Position numbers and translations under genes: made by a program
Shown here: positions 31,861 through 42,184 of the stretch, one piece after another
Position numbering within the stretch: the stretch's first letter is position 1
Layout of the letters: the number at the start of each line of letters is the position of its first letter
Notes under the pieces: model-generated
The model's input: only the letters and a program-made list of their open reading frames with translations
Told to the model about the DNA's origin: nothing
Database searches by the model: none
Assembly: GCF_000313135.1 (NCBI RefSeq)
Contig: NW_004457654.1
Coordinates: 1,192,730 to 1,256,729 of the forward strand
Length of the DNA stretch: 64,000 nucleotides
Reading direction: 5' to 3'
Source of the DNA: Acanthamoeba castellanii str. Neff
Taxonomy: Eukaryota > Discosea > Longamoebia > Acanthamoebidae

Positions 31861-33936
31861 ATGGACGGGGAGGTGGAGTATGACCCGGAGTGGAGCACGA
31901 CGCACCTGGTGCTGAACACCATCTTCTCCGCCGTGTTTGCCGGTGCTGTGGCCGTCCTCGTCACCGCTGTCATCGAGCGCTGGGTACTACAACCCGGCCC
32001 ACCACCCTCCGCCGGGGCATTTCCTCTGCTGACCCGGGGTTCTCTCCACAGGGTGGCACTCTCGGCGGCATCCTGGGGTGAGAATATTTTTTGCAATTAT
32101 ATTTATATATTTATATATTTAAATTGTTTACTTTTTAACCCATTTTTTTTTGGTGGCTGGCTATCGGCGACACACGTGCAGCACAGTGCCGGGCACGATT
32201 GTGCCGATGACGGTGGGCGTGGCGATTCAAGCCGACACCAACTACACCAAGATCGACAACGCCCTCTACGTCATCCCGCTGGGAATGTACGTGTTCGCCA
32301 GCGCACCATGCACACATGGCACACATGGCACACATGACACACTGACACACACGACACATCACACACCGCACACGCTCACCGCACACGTTGTGGCTCACGG
32401 TTGTCACAAACTTGGCACAGGACGTCGGCGGTCTTCTTTCTCCTGCTGTGGCGAGTCATTCCTCCGTACTTCCCGAAGTCGTGGAACTTCCAGCGGCGGC
32501 TGATCACCATGGTACGGCCGACCGGTCCAGCGAATTCGTGTTGCGTGTTGCGCGCGCGTTGCATTGACCCTTGACCGTGTGTGCGGTGGTGCATGTGTGC
32601 GTGTGCGTGTGCGTGTGCGTGTGCGTGTGCGTGTGCGTGTGCGTGTGCGTGTGCGTGTGCGTGTGCGTGTGCGTGTGTGTGTTGTACAATCCGCAGATTT
32701 GCGTGTCGCTGTTCGGTTGGCTGTGCTGGTCGATCGCGCTCTACCTCGGGTTGAGCGCCCTCCAGCGCGCCGGCTTCACCATACCCCAGGTCGGCGTATG
32801 CGGAGCCATCGCACTCTTCCTGGTACTCTCTCTCTCTCTCTCGCCTCCTAAATTGCGCTGCCCACCACTCGCTGACACACGCGACTCGTACGCTGCACGC
32901 AGGCGGGTCTGGCGGGCGCGTGTTATCGGCCGGTGCCGTCGCCCAAGGGCACCAACAAGGTGACGCCCCTGGTCTACTTGGCCCGAAGCACCATCGCCGC
33001 CACCTCCGTCGGCCTCGGTACAATGGCTGCCGCTTCTTTTTGCTTTTTTCGCATTGCATTGGCCTTCACCTCTGATAGGTGTGTCGTGTCGTGTCGTGTC
33101 GTGTCGTGTCGTGTCGTGTCGTGTCGTGTCGTGTCGTGTCGTGTCGTGCAAAACACAGCGGTGCTCGTGTCCAAGTGGTCTGACGTGCTGGCGGGCATCT
33201 TTGCGTGCTTTCCCGCCATTTTCCTCACGACGATGGTATCGTTGTGGATCAGCCAGGGCGAGGCCATGCCCACCGGTAACCTCTCCTTCCTGCTCTCATC
33301 GGAGTTAAAAAAACCTTTTCTAAACGCCTGTTCGTGGGGTGCGTATTGCAGGAGCGGTCGGACCTATGATGCTGGGCAGCGGCGCAGTTTACATCTACGC
33401 CATCGCCTTCGCCGCCTTCTTCCCCTACTACAACGACCGATGGGGTGCGTGCGCACATACTGCCCTCCCACATCCCATATCGTGCTGCACACTCACACTC
33501 AAACACACATAAACATATTGTCTTTTGCAGCGCTGCCTTATGCGGTCGTGTCCACCACTGTCAGCGCGTGGTTCTTCTCCGTGCTCGTCGTACGTCACCA
33601 GCCCACTACGCCACTCAGTCGCGACACGCACATGTGCATCGCTGCACACATCACTGCACGCGCGCTAACGCAGAGTCTCGTCTCTATGTTCATCAGATGT
33701 CGGTGCCGATCTACTTTGGGCTCAAGTGGCGCCAGAGGTGCTCGCCCTCTCTGGTCGACGCCGGCCACCGCTCCGTCGAAGTCGAAGAGGACGAGGCCGA
33801 CGACTACGACTACGAGCGCGACCACGACGACCACTACGACGACCGCAACGACGACCGGCTCGAGGAGGAGACCCTGGGCCTCAAGTCTCACCACACCTCC
33901 GCAGCCGCTTCTTACTACGGTGCCATAAAACACTGA
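31861..33936 (+). CDS. Polytopic membrane protein of unknown function
   Basis: Ten exons: 31861-31983, 32052-32077, 32182-32286, 32421-32511, 32697-32822, 32903-33017, 33159-33275, 33352-33444, 33531-33589, 33697-33936; 364 residues. About eight to ten hydrophobic segments are visible, including VLNTIFSAVFAGAVAVLVTA, SLFGWLCWSIALYLG and AVYIYAIAFAAFF. The loop GGTLGGILGTVPGTIVPMTV is Gly/Pro-rich and may be functionally important. The C-terminus is a soluble acidic Asp/Tyr/His-rich tail of ~70 residues. I do not recognise the family; a transporter is one possibility. Introns carry long simple repeats (GTGTGC at 32595-32680, GTGTC at 33081-33148). The joined frames are all in phase. Confidence 0.6.
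32595..32680 (+). repeat. Intronic (GTGTGC)n microsatellite
   Basis: About 14 copies of a 6-bp GTGTGC unit lie inside intron 4 of the membrane protein gene. The unit keeps the frame open on both strands, which creates spurious reading frames. Confidence 0.9.
33081..33148 (+). repeat. Intronic (GTGTC)n pentanucleotide repeat
   Basis: Thirteen or so uninterrupted GTGTC units lie inside intron 6 of the membrane protein gene. The same 5-bp unit occurs in introns near 13495-13530, 35215-35287 and 41310-41342. Confidence 0.9.
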
Positions 33937-34032
33937 AAAACAAAACAATAAACAAAACAATAAAACAATAAAACAATAAAACCTCAATAAAATAAATAAA
34001 ATAAAACAGGTGTTTTTGGGCGAAGGTGTGGG

Positions 34033-36358
34033 TCAGTAGAAGCGGAGGAGGCGGGAGCCGAGGGTCTCGGCGGTGCGCTTGCCGTCGTCGTAGCGGCGCT
34101 TGCCGTCGAGGTACTGGATGGCCTCCTCGTAGGTGTCGGGGATTACCGCCGGCAGCGGCGCGTCGCCGTGGCCCTCGGGGCACGTGAAGGTGAAGTGGAA
34201 CGAATTCGTCTTGTCCCGCGTCCGCTCCACCGGGTTGAGCACCTCCGCAATCACCCTGTCGTGTGCGTGTGCGTGTGCGTGTGCGTGTGCGTCGGGATCA
34301 GACATACGTAGAGCACCAGTGATCTGGGGGGAGGGTAGTACCTGACACCCACGGCTTTGGACTGGGTGTAGACGACCTCAGAGTTGAAGAAGATGATCGA
34401 GCCGATGTTGACGGGCTATGACATGAATATATGGGTTGTGGAAAGTGGGGGTAAGGGGCCGTCATGTTGGACAAGCGGCTGTGTGTTGGGCAGAGGCGCA
34501 CCTTGTGGAAGGACACCTGGTCCAGCGCGAGGAACCACGGCCGCACGCCCGTGAACGTGTGCGCGTTGGTCCACGCTGTGTTGGGAATAATGTTGTTTTT
34601 TTAAAATTAATATATAGAAAATGATGTATATATATATTTAAAGAAATGGAGAGCGTGGGTACCGAGTTCGTGGGCCTTTTGCATGAGAAAGCCGCCAAAG
34701 ATTTTGTTGTGCCGGTTCCTCTCCTGCGGCTGGCACAGCAGCACTGACTGGATGCGCGAAGCACACATCGGCGTCCCTACACGCGCGCGCGTGCGGCATG
34801 TGAGTGACACGCGCGTGGGCGACAGCAAAAGCACTACAACGCGCGTGTTTGCGCACCCGACACTTGTTTGCCGGCAATTCGGTCCATGAAGAGCGTGTGG
34901 AGGAGCTTCTGCTCGTCGGGCGTGGGCGGCTGGGTGAACAGCGAGGCCTTGGCCAACTCCTTTCGGACCAGCTTGTTTTCTGTGCGGACCGTAGGTTAGG
35001 AATCTCCACCACCGCACACGTGTGTGGTGTGTGGTGTGGTGTGGTGTGGTGTGGTGTGTGTGGAGTGGGATATGAAGTGGTGTGGTGTGTGGTATGCAGT
35101 GATTGCGTACTCTCGCCCAAGTCAAAGAGCTGCTTCTCTCGCTCGGTTTGCGGGACGAGCCTGTTGACCGGTGCCGCCTAAACTCCGCCACGCCCCGGAA
35201 AGCCGTTCGTGTCAGTGTGTCGTGTCGTTGGTCGTGTCGTGTCGTTGGTCGCGTCGTTGGTCGCGTCGTGTCGTGTCGTGTCGTGTGTTGCGCACGCTGG
35301 GTCTCGTGACGTACCTTGCCCTCGAACGTGGCGACCATGGTGAAGGTGGCGATGATGAGCGGATAGAACCGGTCCGTCGCGGGGTCCTTGGACTCGACCT
35401 CGACTCTAATCTCCATCGAGCTCCTCCCCACGTACGTCACAAATCCTAGAGGTGTGTGTGCGGTGTGTGCGGTGTGGCGGTGAGTGCGTGCGGTGAGTGC
35501 GTGCGGTTGTGTTGTGTTGTCGCGCGGCCGAGCGGACACCTGATATATACCTGTCATGCGCATGTCCCTGTCGGGCAAGAGCTTGTCCAGCAGATCAATT
35601 CTGTCTACCGAAGCCGTGACGATGGTCAGCGGCCTCGTCTTCGGGTTGCTGTCGTCCGCATGCGCATGTGCCACATTACCTACGCGCCAACCACACACCA
35701 CACACACAACACACAACACACAACACAACACACAACCAAACAACACACACACACACACAAAGTTGAGTTTCTCACCTACGCAAGAGGAAGAGGGACGAGG
35801 GGTACCAGCGCAGGCGTCGAGGTCCTCGAGGATCTTGCCCATGCGCAGGTTGCCGTAGAAGTTGATGTACTGCTCGCGCAGCGCCAGGTCGGTGCTGAAC
35901 GGCAGCACCACCTCTACCACAAGCCAATTATTTATTTCCACTTATTTTTGTGTTTATATGTTCGTATGTTTATTTATATTTAACAGATCTATGTAAATAA
36001 TATTTAAATAAATAAATATAGAAAAGGGAGCGATACCGATGGCAGAGTCGCAGGGGGTCTTGTCGATGAGGAACGAGGGGCGCTCGGTGCCCTCGAGGCC
36101 GTGGACGGAGACGTCGGTGGCCACTTCGAATCGTTTGAGCTGCTCCTCCTCGGCCTTCATCCTTCGCTCCCAGAGCTGCGAGGTGACCCGCGTGCGCGTG
36201 GAGTGGGTCGTGAATCGATTCAACAACGGCTCTTCCGCCGCCTCCCTCGCCACCGCCGACGAATGGAACAGCGATCTGCTCTTCGTCGTCGTCCATCTCG
36301 TTCCATCTGCGATGCCCGTCACCCGCAGCCCCTGCAGGCGTCGTGCCGCCCTCTTCAT
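34033..36358 (-). CDS. ACOT9: Acyl-CoA thioesterase, ACOT9-like, mitochondrial
   Basis: Ten exons on the minus strand: 36037-36358, 35806-35913, 35551-35679, 35315-35445, 35111-35177, 34857-34979, 34663-34776, 34502-34575, 34342-34415, 34033-34255; 454 residues. The two hotdog repeats match ACOT9/10: PFSTDLALREQYINFYGNLR, GKILEDLDACAG, TIVTASVDRIDLL, VGRSSMEIRVEV, then QERNRHNKIFGGFLMQKAHE, SSIIFFNSEV-like VNIGSIIFFNSEVVY and FHFTFTC. The N-terminus (MKRAARRLQGLRVTG) is a basic amphipathic mitochondrial leader. The enzyme should hydrolyse acyl-CoAs in the matrix. The donor of exon 6 was placed at gtgcgc because it alone keeps frame; minor shifts are possible. Introns hold GTGTC and CA repeats. 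Confidence 0.88.
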
Positions 36359-36472
36359 ACTCAGATATTTATTTATAAATAAAAATAATAGAAGAGAAAA
36401 CCAGCAAATAATTAACAGATTAGTTTATTTAAAAATAATATCTTGTATTTATTTTCAAGAAGGAGGAGCACA

Positions 36473-38402
36473 TCAGAGTCGGTCAGCGAGGTTGGTGAGG
36501 GCCTGGCGGACGAAGGCGCGCGATCGCGGGAAGTAGAGGGCGAGCAGGCTCGCGGCGCCGAGGGCCACGACGGGCGCCGCGGTCTTGATCTTGCCCACCA
36601 CCCGATCCTGCCACTCCGAACGCTCGATCACCTCGCTGTATCGTGCGTGTGCGGAGGTGTGCGTGTGCGTGTGCGTGTGCGGCGGTGCGTGTGTTCAGGG
36701 TGAGTGGAAAGATCAAGTGGAGGAAGGGGAAGAGCAAGAGATTGCGTACCTGTAGGGAATGTTGCTGAAGGTGACCATGGAGTAGAGAGGGATCCACGAG
36801 GCGGGGAAGAAGTAGTTCATCATCGTGTCGAACTTCTTCCTCAACTGAGTAGAGCGAGAAGAAGAAGAAGAAGGTTCAGGCGCGCGTCACGTAGAGGAGG
36901 TGAGGGCCAGTGCGCCGTACCAGATAGTCAGCGTGGCTGACGTGGGAGCTCATCTCCTTGTAGTTGCGGTACGACAGCTGGCAGATGGCATCGGTGTTCT
37001 TCGTTCTCGTGGCCGTCAATGCGGGGAGAACCTTCGTTCAAAAAAGAGGTGACAACAGACGATCGCTGTTAGCAACGACCGAGAAAGTAGTGAATCGTGT
37101 TGTATGTGCTGGGAGTGAACCTGATCCCAATCGTCGTTGTACTTCTCGAGCAGCTCGTCCAGCACTCGGACATCTTCAAAGCAGCAGTTCATTCCCTGCG
37201 ACCACACACAAAGGCAACAGCAGCGCATGAGCACCACAAAAGGGCTTGTGGGAGTGACGATGATGTGTTTATGGTAAACGCGTACCTGGCCGTAGAAGGG
37301 GACCATGGCGTGCGCAGCATCGCCCAAGATGGCCACGTGGTCCTTGTGGTGGGGGTCGCACTTGATCCACACCAGCGAACCCGTCGGGTTGGCAAAGTAC
37401 TGCAGCCGCCCGAAAGTGAAGAGACAAGTCGTTAGCGTTGGCCCATTCTTGACCACCTGGACCTGGCAGACGGGTTAGGTGCTAAGTAGTGTCTACCTGG
37501 TCGGGCACGTTGGGCATGAGGCGGAGAGCGTCGGGGAAGTAGATGGAGAAGAAGCGGCGCACGTCCTCCTTGGTCTGGAGGGACTCGAACATCTTGACGG
37601 GCATGAAGAGGGTGATGGTGAACGACTTGTCGAGGTTGGGCAGGCCGATGAGCATGAAGTTCTCGCGCGGCCAGATGTGCAGGCCGTTGCTCGGTAGCTG
37701 GTAGCTACCGTCGGCGGCGGGCGACAGGGTCAGCTCCTTGTAGGCGTGGTCGAGGAAGTACTGGCTGAAGTTGAAGTACTGCGTCTTCTGCAGGGCCGCG
37801 CGGACAGATGAGTACGCACCGTCGGAGCCCAAGATGACGTCGGCGGTGGCGGTCACGGTCTCGCCGGTCTCCTCATTGAGGAATTGGATGGAGGTCTTGG
37901 CGAAATCGGTCTTGAGGCATCGATGCTTGAAATGGAACTTGACGAGAGGGTACTCCTCGGCCGCGGTGATGAGCCGCTCGTTGAGGACCGTACGCGAGAT
38001 GGACATGAGGTGCTGCTTGGGATCGACGCCGTATTGCTGGAATTGGAGCTTGGGATCCTCCTCCTGTGCGTGGATGATGCGACCGTACATCGGCGTGCCG
38101 AGCTGACGGCCGATGTGGCCCATTCCCGCCTTCTCGAGCGCCGTGAGTCCCCTCGTGCTGAGCGCAAGATTGATCGATCGACCTTCAACGATCTCTGCAG
38201 TTCTGATGTCTTCTCGTCGCTCGTAAACATCGACCTTGTAGCCTCGCTTCGCGAGGTAGACCGCCAGCAGGGAGCCAGCCAGGCCCGCCCCCACTACGAT
38301 TATCGATTTATTCTCATTTCCGCTGTTCTCTCCCGCTCCTGTGCTCGTGCCGCTGTCCATGTTGTGTTTGTTGTGGATGTGCTCGTTGATGTTGTCTCTC
38401 AC
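36473..38402 (-). CDS. KMO: Kynurenine 3-monooxygenase
   Basis: Six exons on the minus strand: 37497-38402, 37286-37399, 37121-37195, 36921-37031, 36750-36844, 36473-36635; 487 residues from the first ATG (473 from 38360). FAD sites: VVGAGLAGSLLAVYLAKRG with the trailing acidic YER, DVILGSDGAYSSVR, and [20 protein letters not shown]. The KMO-specific C-terminal part is present (FFPASWIPLYSMVTFSNIPY) and is followed by a hydrophobic segment (APVVALGAASLLALYF) that anchors KMO in the outer mitochondrial membrane. It hydroxylates L-kynurenine with NADPH in tryptophan breakdown. Intron 1 was taken to 37400 since this gives the family spacing; a shorter intron would add 21 residues. Confidence 0.93.
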
Positions 38403-38643
38403 GTTGCGATTATCGAGCTTTTCAACATGCGATTGCGTCGATTCGCTGCAGATGAGGAGTCATTACTGCGAATTTCAGGCAATGGTGTAACATCCCGAAA
38501 ATTCGCCAAAAGGCCTTGGGGGCTTGGTGGATGAATAACCCCGCAAAGGCCAATCCCCCGCCATCGCACGTGTGTGCGATCCGCGAGTGTCGTGTCGTGC
38601 CGTGTGTGTCGTGTCCTCAAGAAGTCTTGTGTTTGTGGAAAGC

Positions 38644-39414
38644 TCAGGAGAGGATAGATCGAAGGGAGGAGGCGAGTTGGTCCTGGTCGAGATGCCGCCC
38701 GATGACCACCATCGTGGTCGCGCGCACCTGCCTGGGCAGGTCCCACTCTACGCTCGATTGTTCGAGATCGAAAAGGCTGTGCACCGACTGTGCGCGCGTG
38801 TGCGTGTGTGTGCGTGTGTCAGCCTTTGTGGCGCGCGGGAGTGGGAGGTGTGATGTGGTTGTGAAAGTGCGTACCTGAAGCGCATACTTGTTCTGTTCGT
38901 CCTTGATGGAGATGATGCCCTTCATCCTGAATATGTCGTTGCCCTTCTCTTCCCAGAGCAGCTCCGCCAGCCACGCCTTGAACTTGTCGAGCTCGAGGTC
39001 ACCCTCCACCGTGAAATTGACCGTCACCACCGAGTCGTCGTGCAGGTGCGTGTGCGCGTGTTCATGGTCACCAGCCTATGCAATGATGTGAGCGTTCATC
39101 ACAACACGCACACGCACACGCACACGCACACGCACACGCACCTTCTCGGCGTCGGAGCAGCACGAGGACTTGAGGTGGGGATCGATGTCCAGTGCTCGGG
39201 TCATGTCGAACGCGTTGATGTTGAGGATGCTGTCCAAGTCGACCTCGGCCCGAGTCGCTCTGACGATCGTGGCCGCCGAGTTGTGGGACAGGATCTGGCC
39301 CTCCAGATCCTGCAGGTATTCGGCCGACACCAAGTCGATCTTGTTCACAATGATCCTGTCCGCGAATGCCACCTGTTATCGATAACACACACACACACAA
39401 CACACACACCACAC

Positions 39415-39465
<51 letters not shown>

Positions 39466-40589
39466 CACACACACACACACAACACACACACACACACACA
39501 CCACACACACGAGCATAGTGTGAACGACAGATTGTAGTCCGACCAGAGAGGAGTAGAGCAAAGCTACCTGCCGCTGGGCTTCGTTGATGACCCCCTTGGG
39601 CTTCTCCTCTTCGAGGTGCTGCTTGAAGTGCTTGGCGTCGACGATGGTGATGATCGAATCGAGATAGAGGTCGCTCTCGAGCTCGTCGTCCAGCCAAAAC
39701 GTGGAGGCCAGCGGTCCTAGGGTGGTTTTGACAACAGTGATGCATGCTGACGTCAGCAGGAGCTTCTGAAGATGGTGTAAAGGGTGAGTTCTTCTTCGCA
39801 GTAGTACCGGGGTCCGCCAGTCCCGAGGGCTCGATGAAGACGTAGTCGAACTTCTCCTTCTTTTGCATGAGGTTTTCGATGGTCAGCACCAGGTCTCCCC
39901 TGTATACAAGAAGGCGATCATGAGCATTGGTACCAGCTAGTGTGATTGTCATTCGCTCGCGGGTGTGCTGGTTGTGTTGCAAGGTACCTCACAGAACAGC
40001 ACACGCAGCCGTTCGGCAGTTCAAAGTACTCAAGTGACTTGGTGCCATCCTTGCCAAACACCACCGCGGCGTCCGCGCCAGTCTCTGTGTACAGAGAATG
40101 GGAGAAGTGGGCGAGCCACGTTAGATTACAGTGCGTGCACCGACCTTTACGGCACGTGCACACGTATATAACGAGGAGGAGGAGGGTGGGGTGTTGATGG
40201 TGATGATGGTACCAATGCCGAACTCGTTTTGGATGACTGCGATCTTCTTGCCGTGCCGTGCAGTGAGCACGTAGTTCAAAAACGTGGTCTGTTGCGAGAG
40301 CGAGCCGTAGTGTGAGTGTGGGGTCACGAGCGGAGTGAGCAAGAAGCCAAGCCGAGGCGCAGCGGTGTAAGTACCTTGCCAGCACCGAGGAAGCCCGTAA
40401 TGATCGTGACTGGCACCTGGTGTGTGGAGACAGCAAGTTCACCATCATGTTAATCTTGATTTGCAATTATTAGCAAACCTTTCATGTGCTTACCTTTTTG
40501 TCGTTGGCGGCTGGCACCGCTGGCAGTGCACTGTCCGGCACCTCTCCTTCTTCCAGCACTACCTCCAGCTCAGGCATGTCTTCTTCCAT
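38644..40589 (-). CDS. ZNG1: ZNG1/CBWD-type zinc-chaperone GTPase
   Basis: Nine exons on the minus strand: 40494-40589, 40375-40416, 40213-40288, 39988-40084, 39808-39899, 39568-39716, 39142-39372, 38875-39075, 38644-38787; 375 residues. Seen: P-loop GFLGAGK (40-46), the CxCC metal site NGCVCC (96-101), EPSGLADPG, and the NKID base motif (VNKIDLV). The C-terminal CobW domain includes [20 protein letters not shown]. Human ZNG1 loads zinc onto methionine aminopeptidase METAP1 through an N-terminal CPELVPI motif; here the matching site reads DMPELEVV, with Met in place of Cys. A His-rich linker [12 protein letters not shown] follows the G domain. It shares a 99-bp promoter with the next gene. 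Confidence 0.9.
39384..39513. repeat. Intronic (CA)n microsatellite
   Basis: About 130 bp of nearly pure CA dinucleotides (GT on the gene's sense strand) fill intron 6 of the ZNG1 gene. Confidence 0.9.
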
Positions 40590-40688
40590 CTTGCACACAA
40601 ACAACCTCTACAACATTTATTTCTTTTATTTCTTTTTTCCACTTTTAACAGGAAATCTTGATTATTTATCTTTTTGTCACAGTAGAAG
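40590..40688. promoter_or_regulatory. Divergent promoter ZNG1 / coiled-coil gene
   Basis: Only 99 bp separate the two start codons. The interval is T-rich on the plus strand (40618-40645). It must contain both transcription start regions. Confidence 0.4.
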
Positions 40689-42136
40689 ATGGATGGAGAG
40701 GGAGCGGGCGAGGCAGAAGTTGGCGATGGTGCCGCCTCCGGACCCATCTACCTGTACAAGGTGATTGATCGAGAGGTAGTACCGCGGGAGAAGGTCAAGG
40801 CGCTGTGGCGCGCCGGCCACGTGAGCGGCCTCTTCAATCTGCCCACCGAGGAGCTCTTCAACGCCTGCCGCGACTTTGGCGTCAAGGTCAAGGTCGACGT
40901 CAGTACGTAGCATTATTATTTATCTTTTTTTAATACATTTGATTTTTAGTTATAAATAAATAAAGTAATAAATATTAAAAAATACTGTCTGTGTAGAAGG
41001 ATTGATGAAGGCGAAGGAGGACGGGGCGGTGCTGCAATCGAAGCTGAAGACGTTGATCGAGCGGAGCGTGGACAAGGAGCGCGAGCTGTTCGAGCTCAAG
41101 ACCAAGGTGGCCGACCTGTCGCAGGCCAACCTGGTGCAGGAGGAGCAGTTCAAGCGCCGCCTCAACGAGCTCGCCGCCCGCAACAAGGCCCTCGCCAAGG
41201 AGCGCAAGAAGACCAACAAAGAAAAGACCGAAGCCAAGGACGAGAATCTACGACTAAAGGTCGTGTGCGGTGTGTCTGTGTCGTGTGCGGTGTGTGCGGT
41301 GTGTGTCGTGTCGTTGGTCGTGTCGTGTCGTGTCGTGTCGTGCGGTGAGTGTTGACAAAGTGATGATCGCGCAGGCGGAGCTGGAGCGGGTGAGGCAGCA
41401 GCTCGAGGAGGCGAGGGAGCGGGAGAGACAGAACAGAGAACGCGATCGAGAGCGAGAGAAGGAGCGGGAGCGGAAGGGCAAAGCCAAGCGAGAGCAGGAG
41501 GACGCAGAAGAGGCCGAAGCCCAGGCTCGCGCTGACGCCGACCGGCAACGACGAAAGCATGTGGCGGCGGCGGCGAGCAATGAAGGCGGCGAACGAGCCA
41601 AGCAGCTGCAGGTCGAGCTCAAGAGGGAGCGAGAGCTGCTCAAGCAGATGGCCCTCGAAAACCAGAAACTGACGTCGCGCATTCAGCAGGTACACCGCGC
41701 ACACGCGCACACGCACCATCACACACGCACACACGCTGACTACGATGGGAACAACAACAACAACATGTTGCAGCTCATGATCGAGAACGAGGAGATGAAG
41801 CTGTCGTCGTCGATCACGCAGACGGACCACCTCAACCGAAAGCTTCTGATGTCGTTCATGAGCACCATGGACAGCCTCAGGCGACTCGAGGACGACGACG
41901 ATGACAATGACGATGACGGCGGCCGAGACGGCGAAGCCGAGTGGGAGGCCCACCACGGCGATGGCTTCGACGGGTACCTCGATGATGACAACGACGCCAG
42001 GAGCGCAGTGGGCGGCAGTGGAACAGGGGGGAGCAGCAGCACAACCAGAAGAGAATGGATCACGACCACGGTTGATGATGAAGAAGAAGAAGAACGAGAG
42101 AAAGAATGTAAGGAGGAACGGAGTGAATACACTTGA
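40689..42136 (+). CDS. Coiled-coil protein with acidic C-terminus
   Basis: Four exons: 40689-40902, 40997-41259, 41375-41689, 41774-42136; 384 residues. Residues ~18-72 form a small globular region (GPIYLYKVIDREVVPREKVK, then LWRAGHVSGLFNLPTEELF). Residues ~75-280 are a continuous charged coiled coil (ELERVRQQLEEARERERQ). The C-terminal ~100 residues are rich in Asp and Glu with a DDDDDNDDD run. No family was recognised; a structural or tethering role is plausible. All joins keep phase, and the second intron contains GTGTC repeats. Confidence 0.65.
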
Positions 42137-42184
42137 GTTGTGTTTCGTTGTAGCGAAAGAGAACAGGAGGAGGAGAAGCAAAAA

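Noticed and set aside
32511..32851. Open frames of Val-Arg or His-Thr repeats
   Set aside because: They translate the GTGTGC intron microsatellite.
37400..37470. Extra KMO exon segment (VQVVKNGPTLTTC)
   Set aside because: Including it adds 21 residues not found in KMO relatives; the ctgcag acceptor at 37400 restores family spacing.
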